Shown here one piece after another: positions 6,368-14,375 of a stretch of 20,751 nucleotides of DNA. Below the pieces are notes generated by a model. That model worked only from the letters and a program-made list of their open reading frames with translations. It was not told where the DNA came from and did no database searches. This DNA is from Candidatus Lindowiibacteriota bacterium (GTDB taxonomy: Bacteria > Lindowbacteria > 2-12-FULL-62-27), in NCBI GenBank assembly GCA_023249255.1, contig JAHFCY010000026.1, positions 1-20,751 on the forward strand, read 5' to 3'. The position numbers and the translations under genes were made by a program. How positions within the stretch are numbered: position 1 is the stretch's first letter; each line of letters begins with the position of its first letter.

Positions 6368-8053
6368 CTATCCGCGCTCCAGCATTTTTTTTCGGGCGCG
6401 GACGGACATGAGCCTCCGGCTGAACCGGTGGGCTTCGTCCCGGACACGCTGAAACAAATTCAGAACCGGATCGGATTTGGCGAGTTTGATCATCTTTCCG
6501 TCCTCGAGAACAAGGATTTCATTTTCTTTGGCGAGCCCGACGATTTCGACGGCGTGGCGGGTGGGAAGTATGGAACGCCTCACGGGCGCGTCCGTCGATT
6601 TCGGTGGAGAGAAAACATCCGCAAGAGCCTTGCGGGCGGCGTGGACGTGTCCCAGACCGCCGTCGATCAGAAGCAGGTCGGGCATGGCGGATTGTTCGCC
6701 CTCGACGGCGCGCTTGAACGAGCGGCGGACGAGTTCCTCCATCGCGCGATAATCGTCCTTGATCCCGGATGTTTCGAGGCCGTAGGCGCGATAAAATGAT
6801 TTTTCGGGTTTACCATGCGAAAACACGACGCGGGCGCCGGTGACAATCGCCGGTCCGAGATTGGCGACATCGTGGCCGTGAATGCATTCGGGCCGCCGGG
6901 CGAGCTGGAGTTTGTCGCGGACACGGTCGAGCAATTCCTCGGCTTCGGGATCGGCTTTTTCATAGAGTCTGGCGCGGGCGTTTTTTTCAGCGAGGCGGAC
7001 GAGATCGAACGCATGGCCGCGTTTGGGGCGGGTGATGGCGACGCGGTGTCCGGCCCGCTCGGACAACCAGCGGGCCAGCAGTGCATGATGGGCCGGCTCG
7101 ACGGAAATCGCGATCCCCGCCGGGATGTCTTCCTTCACCCTGTAATAATCCGTGAGAAATTGGGAGAGCGCCTCCGGTTCGTCCGCGGCGGCGAACGGGA
7201 AGACGAATCCGGCGTTGCCGATGATGTGCCCATTTCGAATCTTGAAAACGTAAAAACAGATTCTGCCGCGGTTCGGGTCGGAGACGAACGCAACGGCGTC
7301 CAGGTCGACGGCGCGCGCGGTCGCCGCCCGTTGTTTTTCCGAAAGTTCGTGGATGGCGGCGACGCGATCCCGGTAAATGGCCGCCAGTTCAAATCTTCGT
7401 TCGCCCGCGGCCTCCTGCATGCCCCGTCGAAGTTCCGAGATGAGCCCGTCGTAGTCGCCGCGAAGAAATCGTTCGGCCCGCCCGACCTGCGCGGCATAAT
7501 CGGCCCGGGAAATCAGGGATTCACAGGGCCCGTCACAGCGCTTGATGTGATACAGAAGGCAGAGAGGCGGATTTTTTTTGTCTTCGGTGATGGTCCGCCG
7601 GCATGTCCGGATTTTGAAAAATCGGTGGACCATGTCCAAAATCCGCCGGACATTCCATCCGGAGACATAGGGGCCGAAATAAATCCCGCCGTCGTTTTCA
7701 ACGCGGCGTGTGAGGATGACACGTGGAAAATCCTCGGTGGTGATTTTGATGTACGGATACCGTTTGTCGTCCCGAAAAACGACATTGAATGGTGGGCGGT
7801 GCTGTTTGATGAGCGTGTATTCGAGCATGAACGCTTCGTAGTCGGAGTTGCAGAGAAGCGTCTCAAGCGAAGAGGCTCTGGACAGAAAAAAGCGCGTCTT
7901 GGCCGGAACGGAACCGGAAAAATAATTTGCGAGCCGGTCCCGAAGCGAGAGTGCCTTGCCGACGTAGAGGACGGCCCCCGCCGCATCCTTGAAGAGGTAG
8001 ACACCGGGCAGGCGCGGCGCCGAGCGGGCGATTTCTGCGAGATCTATTTTAAT
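6368..8053 (-). CDS. uvrC: UvrABC system protein C, non-ATG start, lacking the C-terminal HhH domain
   Basis: Excinuclease subunit that makes both incisions in nucleotide excision repair. From 8053 the frame gives about 561 aa. The GIY-YIG nuclease is present: PGVYLFKDAAG, LYVGKA, and the Glu in DYEAFMLEY. Four cysteines (about 151, 165, 173, 177; CLLYHIKRCDGPC) match the UvrC Fe-S cluster pattern. A UVR UvrB-binding helix pair lies at about 200-235. The RNase-H-like nuclease keeps its acidic residues (GHDVANLG, LLLIDGG) and RDEAHRF. The protein stops at KKMLERG, just where the (HhH)2 DNA-binding domain normally begins, and neither other frame restores it. The N-terminus has no ATG/GTG/TTG in frame after the upstream stop. 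ATT at 8053 or ATA at 8047 (overlapping the gcvPB TAG) are the best starts; an ATG at 7828 would lose the GIY-YIG fold. Confidence 0.93.
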   Translation of the reverse strand: MKIDLAEIARSAPRLPGVYLFKDAAGAVLYVGKALSLRDRLANYFSGSVPAKTRFFLSRASSLETLLCNSDYEAFMLEYTLIKQHRPPFNVVFRDDKRYPYIKITTEDFPRVILTRRVENDGGIYFGPYVSGWNVRRILDMVHRFFKIRTCRRTITEDKKNPPLCLLYHIKRCDGPCESLISRADYAAQVGRAERFLRGDYDGLISELRRGMQEAAGERRFELAAIYRDRVAAIHELSEKQRAATARAVDLDAVAFVSDPNRGRICFYVFKIRNGHIIGNAGFVFPFAAADEPEALSQFLTDYYRVKEDIPAGIAISVEPAHHALLARWLSERAGHRVAITRPKRGHAFDLVRLAEKNARARLYEKADPEAEELLDRVRDKLQLARRPECIHGHDVANLGPAIVTGARVVFSHGKPEKSFYRAYGLETSGIKDDYRAMEELVRRSFKRAVEGEQSAMPDLLLIDGGLGHVHAARKALADVFSPPKSTDAPVRRSILPTRHAVEIVGLAKENEILVLEDGKMIKLAKSDPVLNLFQRVRDEAHRFSRRLMSVRARKKMLERG

Positions 8054-9438
8054 ATCGGGTGTCGGGCGGCGCGGACTTCGTCGACGCGGCGGACGGGTTG
8101 CCGGACGGGAGCGTCATGCAGGCGGTCGGGATGGGCGGCGGCCTCCTCGACGATCAGCTTCATCAGCGCCACGAAGTGATCAAGCGTTTCCCGGCGTTCG
8201 GTCTCGGTCGGTTCGATCATGAGGGCTTCTCGGACGAGCAGGGGGAAGTAGACGGTGGGCGCGTAGATCCCTTCATCGAGAATCCGTTTGGCGATATCCA
8301 TGGCCGACACGCCGAAATTTTCCTTAATCGTCTGCGCCGAGGCGACGAATTCGTGCATGCACCGGCCCGCGCCGTACGGCACCGGCAGAATTTGCTTTAT
8401 TTTTTCCTGCAGGTAATTGGCGTTGAGGACGGCGGCAAGGCTGACTCGCCTCGCTCCGTCGTCCCCGAGGAGTCTTAAATAGACCCACGCCTTCATCAGA
8501 TTCAGAAAATTCCCGTACGCGCTGTGGAATCGGCCGATCGATTCGGTTCCGGCCGGCGTCCAGACGTGGCCGAACATCGATTTGGTGAGATAAGGGCCGG
8601 GCAAACATGGCGCCAGATGTGCCTTGACGCCGATCGGTCCGGCTCCGGGTCCGCCGGCGCCGTGTGGAATGGAAAACGTTTTGTGCAGATTGACATGGAC
8701 CATGTCGAATCCCATGTCGCCGGGCCGTACGCGTCCCAAAATCGCGTTGAGATTCGCGCCGTCATAATAAAGGAGGCCTCCGGCGGCGTGGACCTCGCGT
8801 GCGATCGATTCGATGTCGGTCTCGAACAGGCCGAGCGTGTTGGGATTGGTCAGCATCAGCACCGCGGTCCGGTTGGAGAGTTTGGCGCGCAGATCGGGGA
8901 GGTCGACGCGCCCGGCCGAATTCATTTTTACGACAACGACGCGCAGGCCGGCCATGGAAGCCGATGCCGGATTGGTTCCATGCGCGTTTTCCGGCACGAG
9001 AACTTCAAGGCGTCCGGTGTCTTTTTTCAGGCGGAAATATTGCCGGGCCGCTTTCAGGGCGCACAACTCGCCATGCGCGCCCGCGGCCGGATAGAGGCAG
9101 ACCGCATCCATGCCTGTGAGAGCCGCAAGGTCAGCCTGCAATTCGGCCAGCACGGCCAGCACGCCCTGTACTTCCGTGTCGGGTTGCCACGGGTGCGCCT
9201 GAAAAAATCCCCGTTCGGCGGCGGCGGCCTCGCCCGCCTTGGAACTGTATTTCATGGTGCAGGATCCAAGCGGATAAAAACTCGAGTCGACGCAGAGATT
9301 TTTGCGGGAGAGATTGACGTGATGCCGGACGAGATCGTTTTCGGGCAGGACGTCGATCAAGAGAGGCGCCCGGCGCCGCAGATGTCCGGGCAGTGAAGTG
9401 ATTCGATGTGACCGGGCCGTATCAAACCAGAGACTCAT
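8044..9438 (-). CDS. gcvPB: Glycine dehydrogenase (decarboxylating) subunit 2
   Basis: PLP-dependent P-protein of the glycine cleavage system, beta half (464 aa). It decarboxylates glycine and passes the aminomethyl group to lipoyl-GcvH, working as a heterotetramer with GcvPA. Family signatures are clear: SFYPLGSCTMKY (53-64), ENAHGTNPASA (150-160), the PLP Lys in HVNLHKTFSIPHG (K253), then a Gly/Pro-rich loop. The length is normal for the split type. The start ATG overlaps the gcvPA stop (ATGA), which implies translational coupling. The 3' end overlaps the proposed start of uvrC. Confidence 0.97.
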   Translation of the reverse strand: MSLWFDTARSHRITSLPGHLRRRAPLLIDVLPENDLVRHHVNLSRKNLCVDSSFYPLGSCTMKYSSKAGEAAAAERGFFQAHPWQPDTEVQGVLAVLAELQADLAALTGMDAVCLYPAAGAHGELCALKAARQYFRLKKDTGRLEVLVPENAHGTNPASASMAGLRVVVVKMNSAGRVDLPDLRAKLSNRTAVLMLTNPNTLGLFETDIESIAREVHAAGGLLYYDGANLNAILGRVRPGDMGFDMVHVNLHKTFSIPHGAGGPGAGPIGVKAHLAPCLPGPYLTKSMFGHVWTPAGTESIGRFHSAYGNFLNLMKAWVYLRLLGDDGARRVSLAAVLNANYLQEKIKQILPVPYGAGRCMHEFVASAQTIKENFGVSAMDIAKRILDEGIYAPTVYFPLLVREALMIEPTETERRETLDHFVALMKLIVEEAAAHPDRLHDAPVRQPVRRVDEVRAARHPILK

Positions 9439-10772
9439 CTGCCGGCGACCTCCGACAGGAGCCAGTCGACGTCGGATTCCGTCCGGCGTTCCGTGAATGA
9501 AACGAGATAGACGTTCGACAGTTCCGGATAATGATGCCGCAGTGGAAGAATCGGCAGATGGTCGAGCGGCCGATCGGACCGGATGGCGATTTCAAATAAC
9601 GATGGAGCCGTAAACGCGGGCTGGAGATTTAAATTCAGACTGCGGACGCCATCGAGAAACTGTTCCATCCGCGCGGCGGAGGTTTCGACAACCGCCTGGA
9701 GTCCCTCCGCACCGAGGAGACGTAAATATGCGCCCGCATAAATGGCGCAGAGCGTGTGATTGGTACAGATGTTCGACGTGGCCTTTTCCCGGCGAATGTG
9801 CTGTTCGCGCGTCTGAAGCGTCAGGCAATAGGCGTCGTGTCCATCTCGGTCCAGCGTTTTTCCGACGATTCGGCCCGGCAGACGCCGAAGAAACGATTCG
9901 CGGGCGCTGAACATGCCGAGCGCCAGTCCGCCGTAATACAGAGGCAGGCCGAGCGACTGACCCTCGGCGACGGCAATGTCGGCGCCTGTTTCAGCCGGCG
10001 TGGCGAGAACAGACAGCGACGCCGGTTCGTAGACGTGAATAAATCCCGCTCCGGCGTTTCGTGCGTTTTCCGAAATCGCCCTCATGTCTTCGACGACGCC
10101 AAAGACATTCGGGTTCTGCGCGATCACGGCGATGACAGGCGCGGCGGTTGTGCGCTTGAACGATTCCGGAACGGTCCGTCCCTCTTCGGAACAAAACGGA
10201 ATTTCGATGATGTCGATGGGCAGATCCGAAAGGTAGGTCCGCAAAACTGCGCGATAATGCGGATTGACGGCTGACGAGATCAGCACGGTTCCTGACGAAT
10301 GCGTTGACGCGCCAAAGAGGCAGAGGACGGCTTCGGCCAGCGCCGTTGCGCCGTCGTAGAGCGATGCGTTCGACACATCAAGTCCGGTCAGAGCGCAGAC
10401 TCCCTGCTGATATTCGAACAGCGCCTCCAGAATCCCCTGGGACGCCTCGGCCTGATAGGGCGTGTAGGCGGTGTAATAGTCGGTGCGGCGTAAAATCGAT
10501 TCGACCAGCGCCGGCGGAACAAACCGGTCATAAAATCCGGCGCCCAGAAATGTCGGCCGGTCGACTCGGACCATGGCCGCGCGGTCGGCGGCGAGCCGGA
10601 GCACGGCATCCTGGGATATCGGGCCGCGCCCAAGAGGTGGTCGAGCCGCGCGTAAATGCGGCGGGATCTCGGCAAAGACGTCTTCCGGATCATCAAGACC
10701 GATGTCCCGCGCCATGGACGCCATTTCCCCATCGGAGTGCGGAACGAAACCGATTGAATTCGGAGACGTCAT
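9435..10772 (-). CDS. gcvPA: Glycine dehydrogenase (decarboxylating) subunit 1
   Basis: Alpha half of the split glycine cleavage P-protein (445 aa). The start chosen is the ATG at 10772, giving MTSPNSIGFVPHSD, typical of GcvPA. A longer open frame upstream (to 10835) lies inside gcvH and is not credible. Motifs include YTAYTPYQAEASQGILEALF-like substrate-site sequence, SLYDGATALAEAV and QNPNVFGVVED. The partner GcvPB carries the PLP lysine. The gene follows gcvH after 7 nt and overlaps gcvPB by 4 nt. No strong Shine-Dalgarno is visible, so coupling to gcvH is likely. Confidence 0.97.
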   Translation of the reverse strand: MTSPNSIGFVPHSDGEMASMARDIGLDDPEDVFAEIPPHLRAARPPLGRGPISQDAVLRLAADRAAMVRVDRPTFLGAGFYDRFVPPALVESILRRTDYYTAYTPYQAEASQGILEALFEYQQGVCALTGLDVSNASLYDGATALAEAVLCLFGASTHSSGTVLISSAVNPHYRAVLRTYLSDLPIDIIEIPFCSEEGRTVPESFKRTTAAPVIAVIAQNPNVFGVVEDMRAISENARNAGAGFIHVYEPASLSVLATPAETGADIAVAEGQSLGLPLYYGGLALGMFSARESFLRRLPGRIVGKTLDRDGHDAYCLTLQTREQHIRREKATSNICTNHTLCAIYAGAYLRLLGAEGLQAVVETSAARMEQFLDGVRSLNLNLQPAFTAPSLFEIAIRSDRPLDHLPILPLRHHYPELSNVYLVSFTERRTESDVDWLLSEVAGR

Positions 10773-10779
10773 CCGGAAA

Positions 10780-11166
10780 TTATTTGTGCCCGGCGGTGAA
10801 CTGCTGATAATCGGCCGCGGACATGAGCGATGCAATCTCGGACGAGTTCGATAATTCGACTTCGACCATCCAGCCGTCGCCGTACGGATCGAGGTTCACC
10901 GTCTCTGGACTTGGCGCCAGATTCAAATTGACCCGGACAACTTTGCCCGACACCGGACAAAACACGTCGGAAACCGCCTTGACCGATTCGATGGATGCGA
11001 TCGGATCATGCTGTTTGACGGAACGGCCCGGCGAGGGCAGATCGGCGTGAACGATGTCGCCAAGCTGATCAACCGCGAATTTCGTAATGCCGATCAATCC
11101 GGTTTTTCCGTTCAGGCGGACCCATTCATGGTCTTTCGTGTATTTCAAATCCTCCGGAATGCTCAT
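10780..11166 (-). CDS. gcvH: Glycine cleavage system H protein
   Basis: Lipoyl carrier that shuttles the aminomethyl group between P-, T- and L-proteins (128 aa, normal length). It has KDHEWVRL at the N-terminus, GITKFAVDQLGDIVHADLP, and the lipoylation site ESVKAVSD with K63. It lies 47 nt after gcvT and has the clearest Shine-Dalgarno in this operon (AAAGGA, 11179-11174, 7 nt from ATG), so it is probably translated independently and more strongly than its neighbours. A lipoyl synthase/ligase and the L-protein are not in the window. Confidence 0.97.
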   Translation of the reverse strand: MSIPEDLKYTKDHEWVRLNGKTGLIGITKFAVDQLGDIVHADLPSPGRSVKQHDPIASIESVKAVSDVFCPVSGKVVRVNLNLAPSPETVNLDPYGDGWMVEVELSNSSEIASLMSAADYQQFTAGHK

Positions 11167-11173
11167 CGATTTT

Positions 11174-11179
11174 TCCTTT
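11174..11179 (-). promoter_or_regulatory. Strong ribosome binding site of gcvH
   Basis: AAAGGA on the minus strand, 7 nt before the gcvH ATG. Notable because most genes in this run rely on overlap with their upstream neighbour instead of a visible site. Confidence 0.7.
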
Positions 11180-11213
11180 CATCAAAAAATTGGATCGGCG
11201 TGCTCCGCGACGG

Positions 11214-12317
11214 TCAATGAGATCGGACGCGACCCCTGACAAACCGTCGATTCACACATCGCGCCGGTACACGCCGGCCTCGGACATCCACCGAAACGGG
11301 CCTGTCGGGTGACAACGCGTCAATCGACGCATACGCTATACTGCGTTTCAAATATTTGGAATACACACCGCTGGTTATTTCCCCCACCCTCACCTCGCCG
11401 TCCAGAACCGGATAGCCATGACGGAGAATGACCGACGGTTGCTCACCGGCGTCGATGCCTGTCATTCGCCGCCGCACAGGACGGACTTTTAGCGCATCCG
11501 CCCCCCAAAAGTCAACACCGGCGGCCACGGCAAATCCAAGCCCCGCGTCGGCCGGACCGGATCGTTCATCCATGTCCGATCCATACAGGCTGTAGCCGGC
11601 TTCAATCCGCAGAACATCGCGCGCGCCAAGCCCGCAGGGGACGACGTTCGCGCCGACGAGCCGCGACCACACCGCCCCGGCCGCGGACGGCGGAAAAGTG
11701 ATTTCAAATCCGTCTTCACCTGTGTATCCACTGCGGGATACGAGAGAGACCGCGCCGGGAATTCCGATCCACTCCATGGCCGCAATGGAAAAATATCGCA
11801 AGTCGCGCAACGAGGGTCCATCGCCGGCCGGATGAAGCATGTTGCGAAGAATTTTTTCGGCGTCCGGCCCCTGGACGGCGACCATGGCCGTCCCGAATGT
11901 GGCGTCCTCGGGAGAACCGCCCCGGGCAAGAATCCAGTCAAGAATCTTTTTGTGGTTGCCGGCGTTGACAACCAGCAGGTACCCGCCATCCGGTTTTTGA
12001 AACAGGATGACGTCATCAAGGATGCCGCCTTCCTCGTTCAGAATCAGCGCATAGGCGCCCACGCCGCGCCGGAGATTCGCGACATTGCAGGTCAGCAATT
12101 TTTGGAGGAAGGTTTGCGCGGACTCCGGGAAAAACAACCGGGCCATATGCGAGACATCAAAGACGCCGCAGGTTGTCCGAACCGCGAGCGCCTCATCGTA
12201 AATGCCGCGATAAAAAACGGGCATGTCGTATCCGGCGAAAGGAGAAAATCGCGCGCCGGCTCCGGCGTGAAGCGAATGGAACGGCGTTTGGCGGAGCGGG
12301 TCCGAGGTCGGATTCAT
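11214..12317 (-). CDS. gcvT: Glycine cleavage system T protein (aminomethyltransferase)
   Basis: Tetrahydrofolate-dependent aminomethyltransferase (367 aa): it releases ammonia and makes 5,10-methylene-THF from the aminomethyl-lipoyl group on GcvH. Visible signatures are FSPFAGYDMPV, VFDVSHMARL, the catalytic-Asp region NEEGGILDDVILF, VAVQGPDAEKIL, SRSGYTGEDGFEI and GARDVLRIEAGYSLYG. The C-terminal barrel keeps GEITSGVYSKYLKRSIAYA. The length is usual. The start ATG overlaps the stop of the upstream tsaC-PTP fusion (ATGA), so translation is coupled. It is the first gene of the gcv set, ahead of gcvH. Confidence 0.97.
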   Translation of the reverse strand: MNPTSDPLRQTPFHSLHAGAGARFSPFAGYDMPVFYRGIYDEALAVRTTCGVFDVSHMARLFFPESAQTFLQKLLTCNVANLRRGVGAYALILNEEGGILDDVILFQKPDGGYLLVVNAGNHKKILDWILARGGSPEDATFGTAMVAVQGPDAEKILRNMLHPAGDGPSLRDLRYFSIAAMEWIGIPGAVSLVSRSGYTGEDGFEITFPPSAAGAVWSRLVGANVVPCGLGARDVLRIEAGYSLYGSDMDERSGPADAGLGFAVAAGVDFWGADALKVRPVRRRMTGIDAGEQPSVILRHGYPVLDGEVRVGEITSGVYSKYLKRSIAYASIDALSPDRPVSVDVRGRRVPARCVNRRFVRGRVRSH

Positions 12318-13384
12318 TGAAAAAGTCCGAGCAGGCGCCGCATGGCTTTCCGGACAAGGATCCGGATTTCCTCACGACATCGGCGGTACGTATCGAGATC
12401 ACCGCCGATGGGATCGCGCACGTCCGGTCCAGGCCGGCGCGTGGCGTATTCGCGCAGAGTGAAAATGCGGTCGCGCCGCGCCGGAAAAAGCGCAAGCAGC
12501 AGCATGCGCTGGCTGTGTTCCATCGCGAGAATGAGGTCAGCGTGCGCGAGATCCTCGGCCGTGAGCGGGGCGCTGTGATGATTGGACAGATCAATTTCGA
12601 TTTCCGAGCAGACCGCCGCCGCCGTGGAGCTTGCCGGCGAACCGGAACGGGCCATGAGGCCCCGCGAAAAAACGCGGGCCTGTTCGCCGAACGATTCAAT
12701 TTCCCTCCGCGCGATGGCTTCGGCCATGGGGCTGCGGCACGTGTTTCCGGCGCAGACGAACAGGACACGCAGAGGATCGGCCAGAACATCCGGCGGGATG
12801 ACCCCCTGGCGGATGACGCGAATCTGATCGCTCTCGACAGTCACGACGGACGACGCCATTTTACAGGAATGGGTGTCGTCACGGATTGCGATTTCCACGC
12901 CTTCGAGAATTTTGGCGTCGATGTCGTCGAACCGCCCGGTCGCCGGCCGGCCCGATCGGTTGGCGCTGGTCGAGACCAGCGGGCCGATTTTGACGAGCAT
13001 TTCGCGCAGGCGTTTATGCGCGGGAATGCGGATGGCGACGGTGCCATCGGCCGCGCAGAGCGATCCGCTCAATTCCCGGCGGGCGGGCAGGACCACCGTC
13101 AGCGCCCCGGGCCAGAAACGGGCCATGAGAATACGCGCGCGCTGCGGAATGTGCGCGGCGAATTGGTCGATTTGCGAGCGCGTTCCCGCCAGAATAGGAA
13201 ATTTTTTGTCCGGACTCCGGCCTTTCAGGACCATCATCGTCTCGACCGTTTCGTCCTGGGGTAGGCCGCCGATTCCGTAGACCGTGTCGGTCGGAAACAG
13301 GATCAACTTGTTTTTTTTGATCACGGTGAGAACGGGTTTGGGATTCGTCGGCTCTTCAAGTTCCCAATCGATAATCTCCGGCAT
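12314..13384 (-). CDS. Fusion: threonylcarbamoyl-AMP synthase (YrdC/TsaC type) + low-molecular-weight protein tyrosine phosphatase
   Basis: A 356-aa two-domain protein. Residues 1-200 are the YrdC/TsaC fold that makes threonylcarbamoyl-AMP for the tRNA t6A modification: LILFPTDTVYGIGG, LKGRSPDKKFPI, FWPGALTVVLP and VSTSANRSG. Residues 205-356 are a low-molecular-weight phosphatase: the P-loop CAGNTCRS (C211-R217, CX5R) and the general-acid Asp in DVRDPIGGD (D324). Both active sites look intact, and the extra Sua5 domain is absent. The start is the ATG at 13384, one base after the rsmI stop; the frame extends upstream but only inside rsmI. YwlC and YwlE are close neighbours in Bacillus, so the fusion joins genes already associated there. 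The phosphatase could act on phospho-Tyr or phospho-Arg proteins; the substrate cannot be told from sequence. Confidence 0.93.
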   Translation of the reverse strand: MPEIIDWELEEPTNPKPVLTVIKKNKLILFPTDTVYGIGGLPQDETVETMMVLKGRSPDKKFPILAGTRSQIDQFAAHIPQRARILMARFWPGALTVVLPARRELSGSLCAADGTVAIRIPAHKRLREMLVKIGPLVSTSANRSGRPATGRFDDIDAKILEGVEIAIRDDTHSCKMASSVVTVESDQIRVIRQGVIPPDVLADPLRVLFVCAGNTCRSPMAEAIARREIESFGEQARVFSRGLMARSGSPASSTAAAVCSEIEIDLSNHHSAPLTAEDLAHADLILAMEHSQRMLLLALFPARRDRIFTLREYATRRPGPDVRDPIGGDLDTYRRCREEIRILVRKAMRRLLGLFQ

Positions 13385-13385
13385 G

Positions 13386-14237
13386 TCAGGCCGCCTCCCA
13401 TAGCTTGAGCGCTTCCGCATACACCGCGCGTTTGGGCAGATTGAGCATCTGTGAGACGACACGGACGGCCGAGGACAGAGAAACGCTTTCGTCCCGGAGG
13501 CTCTTCAGCCAGCGCAGAGCGGACTCGTTCGCGGATTTTTTGGCATCGTCATTTTCTCCGGCATCCGGCGCGGCTTCGATAATGATCGCCACTTCGCCTT
13601 TCACGGTTCGCCCGTCAAACGCCTTCTGCGCGTCCGCGGCGGAGCCGGCCCGGCATTCTTCAAATTTTTTGGTCAACTCGCGCGTGATGACCACCCGCGC
13701 CGTCGGCGCCCGGGCCGCAAGGTCCTTCAGAGTCGAAACGAGGCGGGCCGGATGTTCAAAACAGACGACGGCCGTTCCGCCGAGGAGTAAATCCACAATT
13801 GCCCCGGCCGGATTGTTTTTCGGCAGAAATCCGATAAAAATGATGCGTTCCGCAAAAACGCCGGCGACGGAAAGGGCGGCGGTCAGAGAAGACGGTCCGG
13901 GAATCGGAATGACGCGGACGCCGGATTCGAGGCACCGGCGGACAAGCAGTGCTCCGGGATCGGAAACCGCCGGCGTGCCCGACTCGGTTACCAGCGCCGC
14001 TTCGAGTCCATCGCGCAATCGCGGAAGAATCTGCTCGATCCGCGCGGACTCGTTGCCTTTGTACAGCGAATAAACGGATTTGGCCGGAATTCCATGGCGG
14101 GTTGCAAGCGTGCGATACGTGCGGGTGTCTTCGGCGATGATCGCGTCGACCCGACGCAGCGTCTCCAGCGCGCGGAGCGTCATGTCATCCAGATTTCCGA
14201 TGGGCGTCGCGACCACATACAATGCCAGATAGACCAC
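13386..14237 (-). CDS. rsmI: 16S rRNA (cytidine-1402-2'-O)-methyltransferase
   Basis: SAM-dependent tetrapyrrole-methylase-fold enzyme that 2'-O-methylates C1402 in the ribosomal P site (up to 283 aa). Motifs: YVVATPIGNLDDMTLRAL, IIAEDTRTYRTL, VTESGTPAVSDPG, PIPGPSSLTAALSVAG, FIGFLPKN and VITRELTKKFEE. The C-terminal helical domain is present (SLSSAVRVVSQMLNLPKRAVY). The start is uncertain. GTG at 14237 is the longest. A GGGAG 8 nt before CTG at 14228 fits spacing better, and TTG at 14222 is also possible. It heads the minus-strand run to uvrC and is divergent from the DUF423 gene. A TTGACG (14295-14290) may be its -35, but no good -10 follows. Confidence 0.95.
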   Translation of the reverse strand: MVYLALYVVATPIGNLDDMTLRALETLRRVDAIIAEDTRTYRTLATRHGIPAKSVYSLYKGNESARIEQILPRLRDGLEAALVTESGTPAVSDPGALLVRRCLESGVRVIPIPGPSSLTAALSVAGVFAERIIFIGFLPKNNPAGAIVDLLLGGTAVVCFEHPARLVSTLKDLAARAPTARVVITRELTKKFEECRAGSAADAQKAFDGRTVKGEVAIIIEAAPDAGENDDAKKSANESALRWLKSLRDESVSLSSAVRVVSQMLNLPKRAVYAEALKLWEAA

Positions 14238-14336
14238 TCCCTCTGCTCGAACTTCCTGTGTCCGTTTGCTTACCTGCGGGCGTGGAGAGCGTCAAGCCAA
14301 ATTCATGCGAGATCCAGCGGGATCGGCGGGAACTCA

Positions 14337-14366
14337 TGGACAATCAATTCCGCGAGAGGATATACT
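14337..14366 (+). promoter_or_regulatory. Candidate promoter for the DUF423 gene
   Basis: TGGACA at 14337-14342, an 18-nt spacer, then TATACT at 14361-14366. The GTG start at 14376 follows after 9 nt, so the transcript would have at most a few untranslated bases. GAGAGGA (14354-14360) is too far from GTG to act as a normal Shine-Dalgarno. Confidence 0.45.
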
Positions 14367-14375
14367 CCGCGAATC

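Noticed and set aside
7828-7830. ATG at 7828 as the uvrC start
   Set aside because: It would remove the GIY-YIG nuclease domain, whose sequence is intact and in frame up to 8053.
6815-8179. Long plus-strand open frame (454 codons) antisense to uvrC
   Set aside because: It is the complement of a clearly homologous uvrC; its product shows no domain and is rich in Asp/Gly/Phe as expected of antisense frames in G+C-rich DNA.
8524-9396. Plus-strand open frame (290 codons) antisense to gcvPB
   Set aside because: Complement of a conserved enzyme; no domain of its own.
10773-10835. Upstream extension of gcvPA into gcvH
   Set aside because: The extra residues are gcvH in another frame; the conserved GcvPA N-terminus starts at 10772.
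12173-13264. Plus-strand open frame (363 codons) antisense to the tsaC-PTP fusion and gcvT
   Set aside because: It overlaps well-supported genes on the other strand; no recognisable motif or ribosome site.
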